This document shows, in pieces, positions 24,373-36,900 of a stretch of 64,000 nucleotides of DNA (position 1 is the stretch's first letter; each line of letters starts with the position of its first letter). The DNA lies in NCBI GenBank assembly GCA_025084515.1, contig JAJAGP010000092.1, positions 336,001 through 400,000 of the forward strand, given 5' to 3'. The stretch is from Ancistrus triradiatus. Lineage: Eukaryota > Chordata > Actinopteri > Siluriformes > Loricariidae. The position numbers and the translations under genes were made by a program. A model generated the notes under the pieces. That model was not told where the DNA came from and made no database searches. It saw nothing but the letters and a program-made list of their open reading frames with translations.

Positions 24373-24973
24373 AATGCCCTGTCCACACGTACACGGGTAT
24401 TTTTAAAAATGTAAATTTTTCTATACGCTTTGACCGTTCATCCACACAAAAAAGGCGTTTTAGGTCACTGAAAATGGACTTTTTTGCAAAACTCTTTCCA
24501 GGGTGAAGATCTTCAGAAACTCCGTTTTCAGCGTTGTCGTGTAGACTGGGAAAACGGAGTTTCTTGCTAGCCAAAATAGTGCTATCTGTAACACTGCTGA
24601 CCGAACTTGTTACAAATCTACAAATACATTTACAGTCATTACCTTTTCATTACACTGAAGAACACTGAAGGCGTGAGAATGCGCTACGGAGGTCACTACT
24701 ATATCTATCATCAAGCAGTTCCCGCCACCAGCGTCACCGGTTTTGGACGAGACCTGGTCGGACCTCTTGTTGGTGGAACAATTTTCAAAACGAAGTGGTT
24801 GTTGAAGAAGAATGGCGAGAGAAATTGTTTGTATGCATTGTATGTCATTGAGTGAGCTGCACTCGCACATAGGACTACTGGTTTGGCATTGCTCTTGACA
24901 GCAACTGTGTGTGTTTTCGAATTTTCATGTGGACGAAGTTTTTTGTTTAAACAGTGCTTGTGTGGACGGGATG
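24373..24973. mobile_element. Non-autonomous DNA transposon with inverted ends
   Basis: Starts CCCTGTCCACACGTACACGG and ends GCTTGTGTGGACGGG, with AT-rich and AAAACGGAG-type subterminal motifs in inverted order on the two sides. No transposase fragment. The superfamily and target duplication could not be settled by eye. Confidence 0.55.
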
Positions 24974-25029
24974 TAAAAAAAGCTGTGCCCCTCCCAGAGA
25001 TTTTCTCTGCCAAAAGTTTGTACTCTGGT

Positions 25030-25270
25030 TAAAGGTTTAAAGTGTTTAAAAGGTGATATTGCATTGCCTGTTCTGTAAATTAGAGTTTCTTCAATTGGAC
25101 TCATTCCCACTTGGTTGTGTGCAGCCAGTGAGGTATGATTAGTCATGTTTGTATTACATCATGCGTGGTTATATTTTGGTTCTACAGTGTGTGCTTGTTC
25201 TGTAGATTGTCATATACTGTATTTGAACCATTAAACGATGGATTTGATGACTGTGAAGTGCAATAACTGC
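25030..25270 (-). repeat. Interspersed repeat R1, copy 2 (inverted)
   Basis: The reverse complement carries the same ordered blocks as 9850-10090 and 57005-57245, including CAGTTATTGCACTTCACAGT, CATCAAATCCATC, and TGGCTGCACACAACCAAG. Confidence 0.65.
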
Positions 25271-25519
25271 AAAAAGAAGAATAAATCTGTCAGTAACTGA
25301 AGAACCAGAGTTTGTTGTGTTCCTGGAGGGAGTGATATGTATAACAGTTTTTAAGGCTTTTCCGGATGCTGTTGTAGTGAGTTTGTTCTTGTGGAAACCC
25401 TTTAGATTTACCATTACATAGCTTAAAAACGATTAATGTGACAGTGAATGTCCAGTCACCAACAATTTTTGATCACGATTGGTTTTTTAGAGAACATAAA
25501 GCCCGTCTTAATGGCAAAC

Positions 25520-26225
25520 ATACAGTGGTACCTTGGTTCTGAACAAATTTTTTTGAAAAATTTGTCTTGATTATTGTCATTTGCTCGGTACGCGGTGCAC
25601 TTGCTCTACCCATCATGAGTAGATCAGCCGTAACGACTCATTTCAGCCGAAACTCGATTCACAATCTCCATGGGTCCTAAATATGTGGTATTGACTGCCA
25701 ACAGGAAAACAGGAAGGGAAACAGGAACTTATGCTCCAGAACACAGGCTGCAGGTAGAAGTAAGCAGCTTCCTGCCTAGCACCCTGAGTTTCAACCAATA
25801 CAAGTTACTGCTCAATACCTACTGAGATTTTTCCAACCCTTTTAATTATACAATAACTTTGTGTTATGATTTTTTGCAAACTGTAGGTCAAATTTAAGTG
25901 GTTTACCCCACATTACTTACTTATCATTACGTATCATAAGGCTTCGCTATTAAGTCTTGATCGCTCTACCAAGACTGTTTCACCTCCTCGTTCATGATAC
26001 ATTTAACATTATGAATGGAATTTGTCGGGAACATATCCTCCGCCTTCATAAATCAGGGGAGCACCTGTAACAATACAACTCCATTAATTCATGTAATGCT
26101 TATACAGTGTGGTTTTCCTGGGGGTCCTGGAACAATTCCTCCAATTTACATATTCCTTATTGGAAAAAATTGGCTCTTGCTCGTCATTTTTGGTTTCTCG
26201 ACAAGCCTTCTGGAATAAATTACAC
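25520..26225. repeat. Fragments of a mariner-type MITE
   Basis: A terminal-like motif at 25524 (ACAGTGGTACCTTGG) and the block at 25990-26220 (TTCATGATACATTTAACATT, CTCCATTAATTCATGTAATG, GGTTTTCCTGGGGGTCCTG, CGACAAGCCTTCTGGAA) recur in diverged form at 36040-36285, where the element ends CCCAAGGTACAACTGTA. Confidence 0.5.
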
Positions 26226-28025
26226 CAGCATGAGATGCTGGGACAGTGAGTATGGGTCGTCAACAACATTAGATGCGTATGAGGAAGTATGTTGTTCACA
26301 ACTAAGATTCTGGGATAAGTGAGCGTGATGGGTCCCCAATATGATACGCTGGCATAGTGAATAGTTTTCATTCAGCTTATCACATCTTTATGATAGGTCC
26401 ATCTGTGTGGAACCAGTATTGGAAATTTGCTGGTCTTGCTGTTTATTGAGCAGAGTTAAAATATTTACTCTGTCCTTCTTGCACACGGCTACAATGACAA
26501 TAATTTCAGTAAGTATTTTGATAAGCTGTTCCAGCTCATTTTAAAAGAAGCCACTTTAATCTATGGGTAAACATGTGATTTGAGACTAGTCTGTTTAAAA
26601 TGAAACCACATTGCTAGAAATCACTGGGTTAGAACATGAGATGAGGCAAAGCAATGGATGCTCTTAGAGCCACAGAGGGCCTAAAAGACATAGATGGATT
26701 AGAACCACACATGGCACAAACTGAGATAGTAAAGTATTAGCGAGAAGTGAGAGTTGGGGAAAATGTGGAATTGAGTGTGAAAGAGTGAGGAGAACGAGCA
26801 CACTGGGTTTTATTTCTGGGTCTCTGAAAGAAAGAGGAGGTGAAATGTGGGGGAGGGGTGAATATAGAAGAGAGTGAGAGAGTGGGTAGGATTCACCCTC
26901 AGGAAGCACTGACTCCATATGTGCAATGTAATCTGGGAAAGAAAGTGGTAAAGAAACAAGTATATTATGTTATGGTCAGGCAATCCTCTGTTAAATCTTT
27001 GTGGTTACAGATACACTCACGATGCAAAAGGAAGTGCCCTAATAAGGGTTGTAAGGCTCTGGATAACCTATCTAAGCAGTAAAGTAAATGGTTCATAATG
27101 GATTAGTTATGTGGCATACCCTTGCAATGTGGCCAGCATGTCGATATTCCATGGATTAAGTATGTACCAAACATTAAAAATATTGACAGAGAAGTCCAGT
27201 GGCTTTTCAACAACATAAGCACAACACAGCACAGCAGCAATTCTTCACTTTAAGTGTAATTTAATTCCCTAGATGTTTCCCTGAGATATAACAACTAAAA
27301 ATACTCAACAACTACACAAAATAGTGGTTAGCTTTAGGTTAGACATTTATTGCAAAGTCACGTTCTCTAAAAAAGCTTTTGGTCCCTATCATATTCAGAG
27401 ATATGACCCATAAAGACATTTGAAATACCCTGTGTATTATGATTCATATACAGTCAATTTTGACTGACCAAGGTATATTGTACTTATCGATCCTTAAATG
27501 TTTGGATGATGCATATCAACTTCTAGCCCTCAGACATTGGCTTAGTCCTGCAAGCAATGCATAATTTTTTTTTTTCAAGCTCTGCTACAGTCTTGTTAAA
27601 GTATTCCTTCCTTCCGCTTACGGGCATTCAAACCATACACATAATGCACAAAAAATGTTTTACTATAGCGTAGGAATTCGTTATGTTTTTATATTCCCAG
27701 AATACAAAAAGCATTCGATAGTTCGGGGTGCAAATTCTTTGCCCTGTTTAACAATGGAAGGTGGGTTGAAATTTAAAATTCAAGCTTTTGAGATAAGTGT
27801 TTTATCATCCTTGTTTCTTTCATTACAATTTTAGTCAGAGCGATGTTGGTGAGTCACTCATAACTATTTCTGCATGCAGGGCTGTGTCATAATATCTGCA
27901 TCTTATATTTGCACTATAAAATGAGAAGTAACAGTACTGTTACAAGCCTCTGTTTTCTGTTATATCTGCATATCTTTAGTTATGTTTAGTGTCCACTGCC
28001 ACTTCTATCATTCAGTTCATACTTA
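26226..28025. other. Intergenic, no gene seen
   Basis: Several short open frames without motifs. No splice-supported exon or RNA gene recognised. Confidence 0.45.
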
Positions 28026-28029
28026 CTGT

Positions 28030-28530
28030 GTGGTCCATCTGTTTCTCTAAGTACTTTTTAGTTCCTTTTACTTTACTTCTGTTCTCTAATGGTCAAGATT
28101 TCCACAGATCCAGTACTGTTTTGGGTGGTCAATCCATTCTCAGCACTGCATGACACTGTGTGGTTGTGGTGTGTTCGTGTTTGTTTTGTGCGGGTATGAG
28201 TGGATCAGACACACAGTGCTGGTGGGTTTTAAAAAACCACTTTTTCATGTCACTACTGGGCTTTAAATGTCCCCACTAAAAATGTCCAGCCAGTGGCACT
28301 CTAGAGCACTGATGAAGATTAGGGATATAACCACAAACTGTTGCCGCAGCAGATGAAGCTAACTGGCTCTGAACCAATGTGAAGCAATATGGTGAAGTCT
28401 CATTACGTGGAACACACCACAACCACATCGGTGTCACTGCAGTGGCTGATAATTATCCACCACCCAAATAGTGCCTGATCTTGTAAGTGGTCCGTGGGAG
28501 TCCTGACCATTAGAGAACACTTTAAGTGAC
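28030..28530. repeat. Foldback-type repeat (inverted arms)
   Basis: The left part (GTGGTCCATCTGTTTCTCTA, then CTGTTCTCTAATGGTCAAGA, then TGCATGACACTGTGTGGTTG) is the approximate reverse complement of the right part (CACCACAACCACATCGGTGTCACTGC, then GTCCTGACCATTAGAGAACA). A related arm is in flcn intron 2 (55430-55700). Confidence 0.6.
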
Positions 28531-29918
28531 CACTAGAACTTAATAAAAAATAAGCAAACATACACTGAAAAATCATACGACCTTCCTTTTGCACAGTACT
28601 GTAGATATAACCTCATGTAATATGTATCCCCTAGTTATCCCCTTCTATAGTTTGTTCACATGTACCTTGACTGTGCAACTTAGCCAACAGATTCACATGT
28701 TAAAAAAGTTTTTGTCATGTTGAGAACGTAATAAGGTTTTTCTTCTAAACTATAAAAGCCAAGTTTGCAAGGTACCCCAAAATTACATCCAAAAAATCTT
28801 CTATTAGTTTGGAGTTGCCTTCACTCTTCTGAGGGGGGGCGTCCACACGAATTTTTGGAACCTCACTGTTGAGGTCCTTCACTGAGGGTTGGAAATAAGC
28901 TTCAGCTGTGTGACCTCCTGCAATAGGGTTCAAGTTGTGTTTTCAAATCATTTCTTTGTGGACAACATCCCCCAACCCCCATTTCCACCTAGATGTGCCT
29001 GTATAATTTTGAATGGAAGAATTGAGTTACATAAATAAACTATAATATAAAACATAAGGATAAAACTGTTGGTTTAATTGACATAAGACATTACTTTCTT
29101 TTATTTATTCATTACTAATTTTATTTATTAATTTGGTAAACATTTTTTTAAATACATTAAGGATATGTGAAGAATAAAAAAGTGAAGAATAGATTGGCCA
29201 ATCAAGGCAATAATGTGAATGCTACTGCTAATGCAGCTACACCAGAGATGCTGCTACACATTTGGCAAGCAAAATGCACAATTCTGGCCAGACTAGAAAT
29301 AACATCCTTCATTAGGCACTTCATTAGCAACACCAATGCCACATTTGGTGCCTTGTGATTCCAGGTAAGACATGGCACAATAGCAGTAGGACTGTCAAAA
29401 TAAAACCAAATTCGAACAGTCATCAAATTCAATGAGAAAACATACATTCAAATATAGAAGATCTCCATTTGCATGTCTGTAATCTGTACCAGGAAAGACT
29501 CTGTAATCACTTACCAACTCTTCAACTACTCCTGTTTCCTAACAGACTGGACTGTAAAACACAGAGGAACAGAGGAGCACATTTGGGAAAAAAAATTCCT
29601 GATGACACCAATGCACCTGAACTTGTAACTGTTCAACTATGTCCAGTTTAGGAACCACATTTTGTCTATTTATACTGACTAATTATCCTGTGACTATGAT
29701 TCTGATTCTTTTAATTATTAAATACTTTATCAAAATTATGTTTTAATCTTATTTTACAGCTTAAATATATGTTTAAAATTTGAATTAATTAAAATTTGCG
29801 AGTAAAATAAACAGAACTGTCTAATTTAATTTCGAAATTAAATTAACAGCTTTAAATAGCAGTTATGTTCAAATTAATGGATTTGTTAGTAACACTGTCA
29901 CCACAAAGTTCAAGATTA
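28531..29918. other. AT-rich intergenic, no gene seen
   Basis: No exon-like frame with motifs; no repeat boundary identified before the Tigger-like element. Confidence 0.45.
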
Positions 29919-30448
29919 CCGTATTTTTCTGACCATAAGGCGCACTTAAAAACCTTCAATTTCCTCAAAAATCGACAGTGCGCCTTAAAATGCGGTGCGT
30001 CTAATGTATGAATTAATTCTGGTTGTGCTTTCTGACCTAGAACCAATTGTAGATGGTACACGGCGCTCATAAACCTGTCAAAATGTTTTAGCACTGTTTT
30101 AGCTTACAGCAGCCGTAGCCAGGAGCATTGATCTGTGCTTCAGCATTAGGGTACGTGCATTCATTCATTTATTTTTGAAGCGGATTTCAAACCCAACGCT
30201 ATCAGTCACGCAGTACAACATGGACATAGAGCAGCTGCGAGAGAATTCAACATTAACGAATCAATGGTACGGAAGTGGAGGAAGCAAGAAGACGCCCTGC
30301 GCCAGGTAAAGACCAAACTGAGCTTCCGACGGAACTTAAGAGTTTTGTTTCATTTAATGCGCCTTATAACCCGGTGCGCTTTATGTATGAAAATAAACCC
30401 GTTAGCAGTCGATCATTGATACTGCGCCTTATAGCCCGAAAAATACGG
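29919..30448 (+). mobile_element. Pogo/Tigger-like DNA transposon, short form (530 bp)
   Basis: Inverted ends (CCGTATTTTTCTGACCATAA left; its complement-type TAGCCCGAAAAATACGG right) are flanked by TA (29917-29918 and 30449-30450). Repeated TGCGCCTTA motifs occur inside both ends. About 30180-30350 encodes a fragment like the N-terminal DNA-binding domain of Tigger transposases (RAAAREFNINESMVRKWRKQ, then DALRQVKTKLS). No DDE core is present, so it cannot move by itself. Confidence 0.8.
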
Positions 30449-30717
30449 TAGGCTATTTAATTAGGTCCCAGTATGCACTTGTGTGACTGTGTGAGTGATA
30501 TGTACAGTGACATAGAGCTTTTACACTTGTATATTCAATTGGCAACTCCCATTTAAAACATTTTCCAGTGGATCTTTATACATATGAACCGAGACCAAAT
30601 TATACCCCTATGAAATGTAAATCACTGAAATTATTTGGGCATGAGGTAGGTACTGACATAAATACAATCATGAGGACATACTGAGCTTTACTGCATAGAG
30701 TTTTACTGCATTTACAG

Positions 30718-30967
30718 AATGCATACTGTTGTATATTGCGATATTTGTTTTCGCAATATACTACATAAATTTTCAACTCAAAATGTCAATTTTTTGGAAG
30801 TAAGGAAAATACATTTTAAATGGGGTGTAAACTACAAATCTCCATTCTGTAGCTGTCGCAATATTTCAACTGTTTTTACATTGTCAGTGAACTATGTGGA
30901 ATATCGCAATATATCGCAATGTATCGTGATATTATCGTATTGTGTCCTTTCCGATACCCACCCCTAA
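30718..30967. repeat. Fragment of a MITE with GATATTGCG ends
   Basis: Several ATCGCAATATATCG-type motifs, ending in CGATACCCACCCCTAA, a terminal motif typical of fish hAT-type MITEs. A similar end is at 62335-62377. The opposite end was not located. Confidence 0.45.
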
Positions 30968-30985
30968 TTATTATCAGTTTTGCTT

Positions 30986-33900
30986 CTACACTGTGGGTAA
31001 CTGCACAACACACACTGTCTCATAAAAACCAGTCACTGTCAAGGGTTGATTGACCACACACAGATACAACTTGTCCACATTAAGCTTCCCAAAGTTTATA
31101 TCCTTAGGTAGCCTAATTAACCCGACATCTTCGAACATCCTTTCTGCCCCTTCCTCTAAGGCTTTGGCCAATGTGAGGTGGTAGATGGGGTGCCGTGAGC
31201 GCCGATGGAGCCAGCCTTTCTCTCTGAATGCCTCCTGAAGGGGGGCGTTCAGGTTCTGGATATCTGGAAGAGGCCGTGGCGGTAAATAAAGAACTCTTCC
31301 GTTGAAATGCTTCAGTTTTGGAGGAAAGTAGACAGAGATTGGCGGTTTGTAGAGTTTTTTAACCACATTGTGAAGAACCTCACTAGCAGCAAAGACCTCT
31401 GCTGGACTCTTTAGTTTAAGCAAACAAAGTGTGACATGCAGTGACTCTGGTATCATCCAGAATCCCTCCGACTCGGGTACGTGGGTTATGACTTTCCTCT
31501 GAACACGCTGGTAGCCCTGCAATACAGCTGGCGAGTTCACATGGAAGCAAACGAAGTGAGTGGGCCTGTGTGGTTTGCGGCCTGGGCGTGGCTCTTGGGG
31601 TATAGACTGTACAGGCACTTTTGCTACCTCCTCTTCTTCATCCTTGTCCAAGCTGTCTTTCCATTCTTCCTGTATTTCAGTGTGTGAAGAGATGGACAGT
31701 CCCTCTGTCTCCAGTACTAGACCAGAAGCTCCACATTCCTTGACCACTGATCCATTTGTGTTGGAGTTCAATGTATCTGCAGCATTACTAAGGTTCCTCC
31801 TTCCCTGTTCAGCTGTCTCCTAAACTGTGCTCTAAAAATCGGTCTTTCTCAGTTTTGCTCAACAGCGACTGGTTCCCACTTTCTTCGCCTGAATCTGGAG
31901 CATGTTCTCCTGTGAATTAAATATTTCAGAAATAAGACCAAGGGAAACAAACATTACTACGTTGCAAATCAACGGGGCGACCTAACAACTGAAACTGACA
32001 CAGACTGACATTATTTTTCCCTTACACTATTAACTAAATTATTTTCTGGTATTTTACAGAGATCACAGAGATTAAACCTTCAAACAGTGGATTTGAGTCA
32101 GAAATGCTCACTAGTGAACATAAGTAGGAGTTTTAAGTTAGATGCCATGTAATACAGGTAATCCGATTTTCACTTTAAGGAGAAAAAGCCTGTTGTGGAC
32201 AGTTGAGTCCCAATTGTGCCATAATATTATATTTGGGGCAAACGGTGGTTATTTCGCAGATGGTGAAATTAAGTTAGCTGTCGAGCTGCCTTTAACGGCA
32301 ACTGATTTTCCGACGTAATGCTAGTTTGCAGATTTCCTCCTTTGAGCAACATCCATCCTTTCAAACGTCAAAACTACATCCATGTGAGCAAGACTGTCCA
32401 CCTCTAGCAATTAAAATCTAACGACGTAGACTGGTTCTGTATTTTGTCTCCTGAGCGATTTGTTTCATATTCATTTTTAACTTTTAGTGGTAGCCTGCAT
32501 TGCACTCAGCTCAGTGCAACTTGCACACAGTGGGCTAATCCCCTGTCAGCTACATGATGCGTGAATAACGGGAACTTTTAAGATAATGTTTTTTGACTGT
32601 TTTTCTAAATGACATACTCAATAATATCAGCTCACGCATCATAAAACAATTAAGAATATTATCGTAGAAGATGCAAAATATCACACAACGGCCTTGTTTA
32701 AGGTCATGCCACAGCATCTCAATAGGATTTCAAGGTCCAGGACTTTGACTAGGGCCCACTCCAAAGTCTTCATTTGTTTTTCTTTCAGCCATCAAGGTGG
32801 ACTTGCTGGTGTGTTTTGGGAGTTCTTTAATCTGAAATGCTGTGTTACTTTTTACACCAGATGTACTGGGACACACACCTTCCAAAGGGTTTCACCTTTT
32901 GTCCTCGCAGTCCAAAGAATGTTTTCCCAAAAGTCTTGGGGATCATCAAGATGTGTTCTGGAAAAATTGAAATGAGCTTTAATGTTCTTTTTGCTCAGCA
33001 GTGGTTTTCGTCTTGGAGCTCTGTGACGCAGGCCATTTTTGCCCAGTCTCTTTCTTATGGTGGAGGCATGAACGCTGACCTTAACTGAGGCACGTGAGGC
33101 CTGCAGTTCTTTGGATGTTGTTGTGGGGTCTTTTGTGACCTCTTGGATGAGTCGTCGCTGCACTCTTGGGGTAATTTTGGTCGGCTGGCCACTCCTGGGA
33201 AGGTTTACCACTGTTCCATATCTTCCATTTGTGGATAATGGCTCTCACTGTGGTTCGCTGGAGTCCCAAAGCTTTATAACTTTTTCCAGACTGATAGATC
33301 TCAAGGACTTTCTTTCTCAATTGTTCCTGAATTTCTTTGGATCTCAGCATGATGTGTAGCTTTTAAGGATATTTTGGTGCATGTCACTTTGTCAGGCAGG
33401 TCCTATTTAAGTGATGTCCTGATTGAGAACAGGTGTGGGAATAATCAGGCCTGGGTGTGGCTCGAGACAGTGAACTCAGGTGTTATAAACCATAGTTATG
33501 TTTTAACAAGGGGGGCGATCACTTTTTCACACAGGGCCATGTAGGTTTGGATTTTTTTTCTCCCTTAATAATAAACACCTTCATTTAAAAACTGCATTTT
33601 GTGTTTACTTGTGTTGTCTTTGACTAATATTTAAATTGATTTGATTTTGGTTTGATACATACCAAACCAAAGCAAACCAAACCCTTTTTTTCACAGTATA
33701 AACATAGGGTAAGTATCAATATTAGTGAACAGCAATGAGAAGTGTTAACATACATCTGTAATATGATTCTAGACAAGGATGTGAAACTCACCTTGTAGTT
33801 GAGCCTCTCTGTCAAATGGGGGTCTCACAGTCTGTCCTGTTGAGCCAAACACGTGGTCAGTGCGGCTGTCTTTGTCCCAAACACGCTGACCTTTATAGCT

Positions 33901-36900
33901 AAAATATTGGATTCTATGACGAGGAATAGCCATTTCCTCTGAATAATCACAGTCACACACCTATAAAAGTACAGAGCTCAAGCGTGATTATATTGGACCA
34001 CATATTGGCTATGCAGTGTTTTCAAAGCCAGACATATGTACTGCACCTGTGTGTCCCATGAGAACTCGGAGAAAGGACGCTCTAGAACTCCCAGAAATCG
34101 GTCCAGGTGGCCCACAATGAAGTCTGCCGGGTCCACGGAGGAATCCCACAAAATCCTGGAAATGACATCATCAGCCGTGCGCATGCGTGGCTTTTTCTTT
34201 AAATCTTGGGAGCCAGAGAAAGAGAACAGAGGTAGTTACGATTTTCAAGACTTAATGTGCTATGGTTGAAAAGAGCATGATTGTTTTGTACCATCAGTTT
34301 GTTCATCTTTTGTCTTTTCTGGTTTGCTTGACTTTCTGCTGGTATTCTGGTTTGTGCTTCCTTTCTCTTCAATTTGTTCATCTTTACTCACAGTCAACGC
34401 CGATGCACTAATTTAAAAATATTGAAGAAAAAGTCAAAGTTAAAAGGAAGCAAAAAAGGTGCCATCCATCATTTAGATAGACAGATATACAGTGGTGTGA
34501 AAAAGTGTTTGCCCCTTCCTGATTTCCTATTTTGTTGCATGTTTGTCACACTTAAGTGTTTCGAAACATCAAACCAATTTAAATATTAGTCAAAGAAAAC
34601 ACAAGTAAACACAAAATGCAGTTTTTAAATTACGGCGTTTATTATTAAGGGAGAAAAAACTCCAAACGTACATGGCCCTGTGTGAAAAAGTGATTGCCCC
34701 CTAAACTTAATAATTGGTTGGGCCACCCTTAGCAGCAACAACTTGCAATGAGTCTTTTACAGCATTGTGGAGGAATTTGGCCACTCATCTTTGCAGAATT
34801 GTTGTAATTCAGCCACATTGGAGCGTTGGAGCATGAACGGCCTTTTTAAGGTCATGCCACAGCATCTCAGTAGGCTTCAGGTCAGGACTTTGACTAGGCC
34901 ACTCCAAAGTCTTCATTTTGTTTTTCTTCAGCCATTCAGAGGTGGACTTGCTGGTGTGTTTTGGATCATTGTCCTGCTGCAGAACCCAAGTTCATTTCAG
35001 CTTGAGGTCACGAACAGATGGCCAGACATTCTCCTTCAGGATTCATAGTTCCATTTATCACAGCAGGTCTTCCAGGTCCTGAAGCAGCAAAACAGCCCCA
35101 GACCATCACACTACCACCACCACATTTTACTGTTGGTATAATGTTCTTTTTCTGAAATGCTGTGTTACTTTTACGCCAGATGTAATGGGACATACACATT
35201 CCAAAGAGTTCAACTTTTGTCTTTTGTTTTGTCAGCCACTCGTGGGAAGGTTCACCACTGTTCCATATCTTCACCATTTGTGGATAATGGCTCTCACTGG
35301 GGTTCGCTGGAGTCTCAAAGCTTTAGAAATGGCTTTATAACCCTTTCCAGACTGATAGATCTCAATTACTTTCTTTCTCAATTGTTCCTGAATTTCTTTG
35401 GATCTCGGCATGATGTGTAGCTTTTAAGGATCTTTTGGTGTACTTCACTTTGTCAGGCAGGTCCTATTTAAGTGATGTCCTGATTGAGAACAGGTGTGGC
35501 AATAATCAGACCTAGGTGTGGCTAGAGACAGTGAACTCAGGTGTGATAAACCACAGTTATGTTTTAACAAGAGGGGCAATAACTTTTTCAGACAGGGCCA
35601 TGTAGGTTTGGAGTTTTTTTCTCCCTTAATAATGAACTCCTTCATTTAAAAACTGCATTTTGTGTTTACTTGTGTTGTCTTTGACTAATATTTAAATTGG
35701 TTTGATGCTCCGAAACACTTAAGTGTGACAAACAGGCAAAACAATAGGAAATCAGGAAGGGGGCAAACACTTTTTCACACCACTGTACAGTGATTTAGTA
35801 TATAGTGTATGATATACAGTGAATGGTGAGTATACAGTGTGTACACAGTACAATACAGTAAATGTTTTACTTTTACTTTTCACTTTCAATCCATTACTCA
35901 CTAATTTACATGAGATTTCTTATTTATAAAAAATCTCTATTAAAAAAGCTTTATTATAAAATAAGCTTCGTGTTAATGATTTTGGCCAACTGTAGGATAA
36001 TATATAAGTGTTTTAAACAGTAAGGTCGACTCCGCTATTATACAGTATAGACTATATTAAACTCATCGGTTCATGATACATTTAACTTATGATGGATTTT
36101 TCGGAACATATCTGCTGTACAATAAAACTCCATTAATGCACATAAAGTGTGGATTTTCTGGGGGTCTGTAACAGAATAATTCAATTTACATTATTCCTTA
36201 TGAGAAAAATTTGCTCGGTACTCGTCGTTTTCGGTTCTCTACAAGCCTTCTGAAACGACGAGAACCCAAGGTACAACTGTATGTTAAATAAAATGAATAG
36301 ATTTGTATAATATACAAACAAAGAATGTAATATTTTACATAACAAAGAGCATATAATATTGCTATACATCCATAAAATAAATCATATTAAAATACAGAAT
36401 AAATATATACAGTGATTTAGTATACAGTGTATGATATATGGTGAATGGTGAGTATAAATGGTGCATAAATGACAAAATCATCTAGAAAGTCATGCTCCCT
36501 ATTATATGAAAGAACAAAACACTGGTACTCCAGATTTAACACTGACCGACATTAGTTATCATGTTCAACAAATAACAGCAGCAACCAAACAGTGACTGAC
36601 AAACCTGTGACTCAGGCGACATCTGTCTCCAAAATGGCACCTTCCCTTTAGGTAAAACGTGCAGACCTCAGGTCCTTTTGCATCCCCTGTAGCTCCATCT
36701 GATTCTGAGTTAAAAAAGCAAGCATTATCTCATCATCTCATCGCAGACATAAACAGAAACTCTTTCAGGTGACTGCAGGTACAAGGGAAGTAATGACCAG
36801 TCAAAGACTTTACTATTATTAAATCCCTTCATAGGGCAGCAAAGTGGCTCGGTGGGTAGCACTGTGAAGATCTTATGTTCAATCCCAGGTGGAGAGGTCT

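Noticed and set aside
30986..31771. Intronless 261-codon gene starting at a TTG
   Set aside because: TTG is not a plausible start. The frame is the last exon of leng9 copy 1, supported by upstream exons and domain order.
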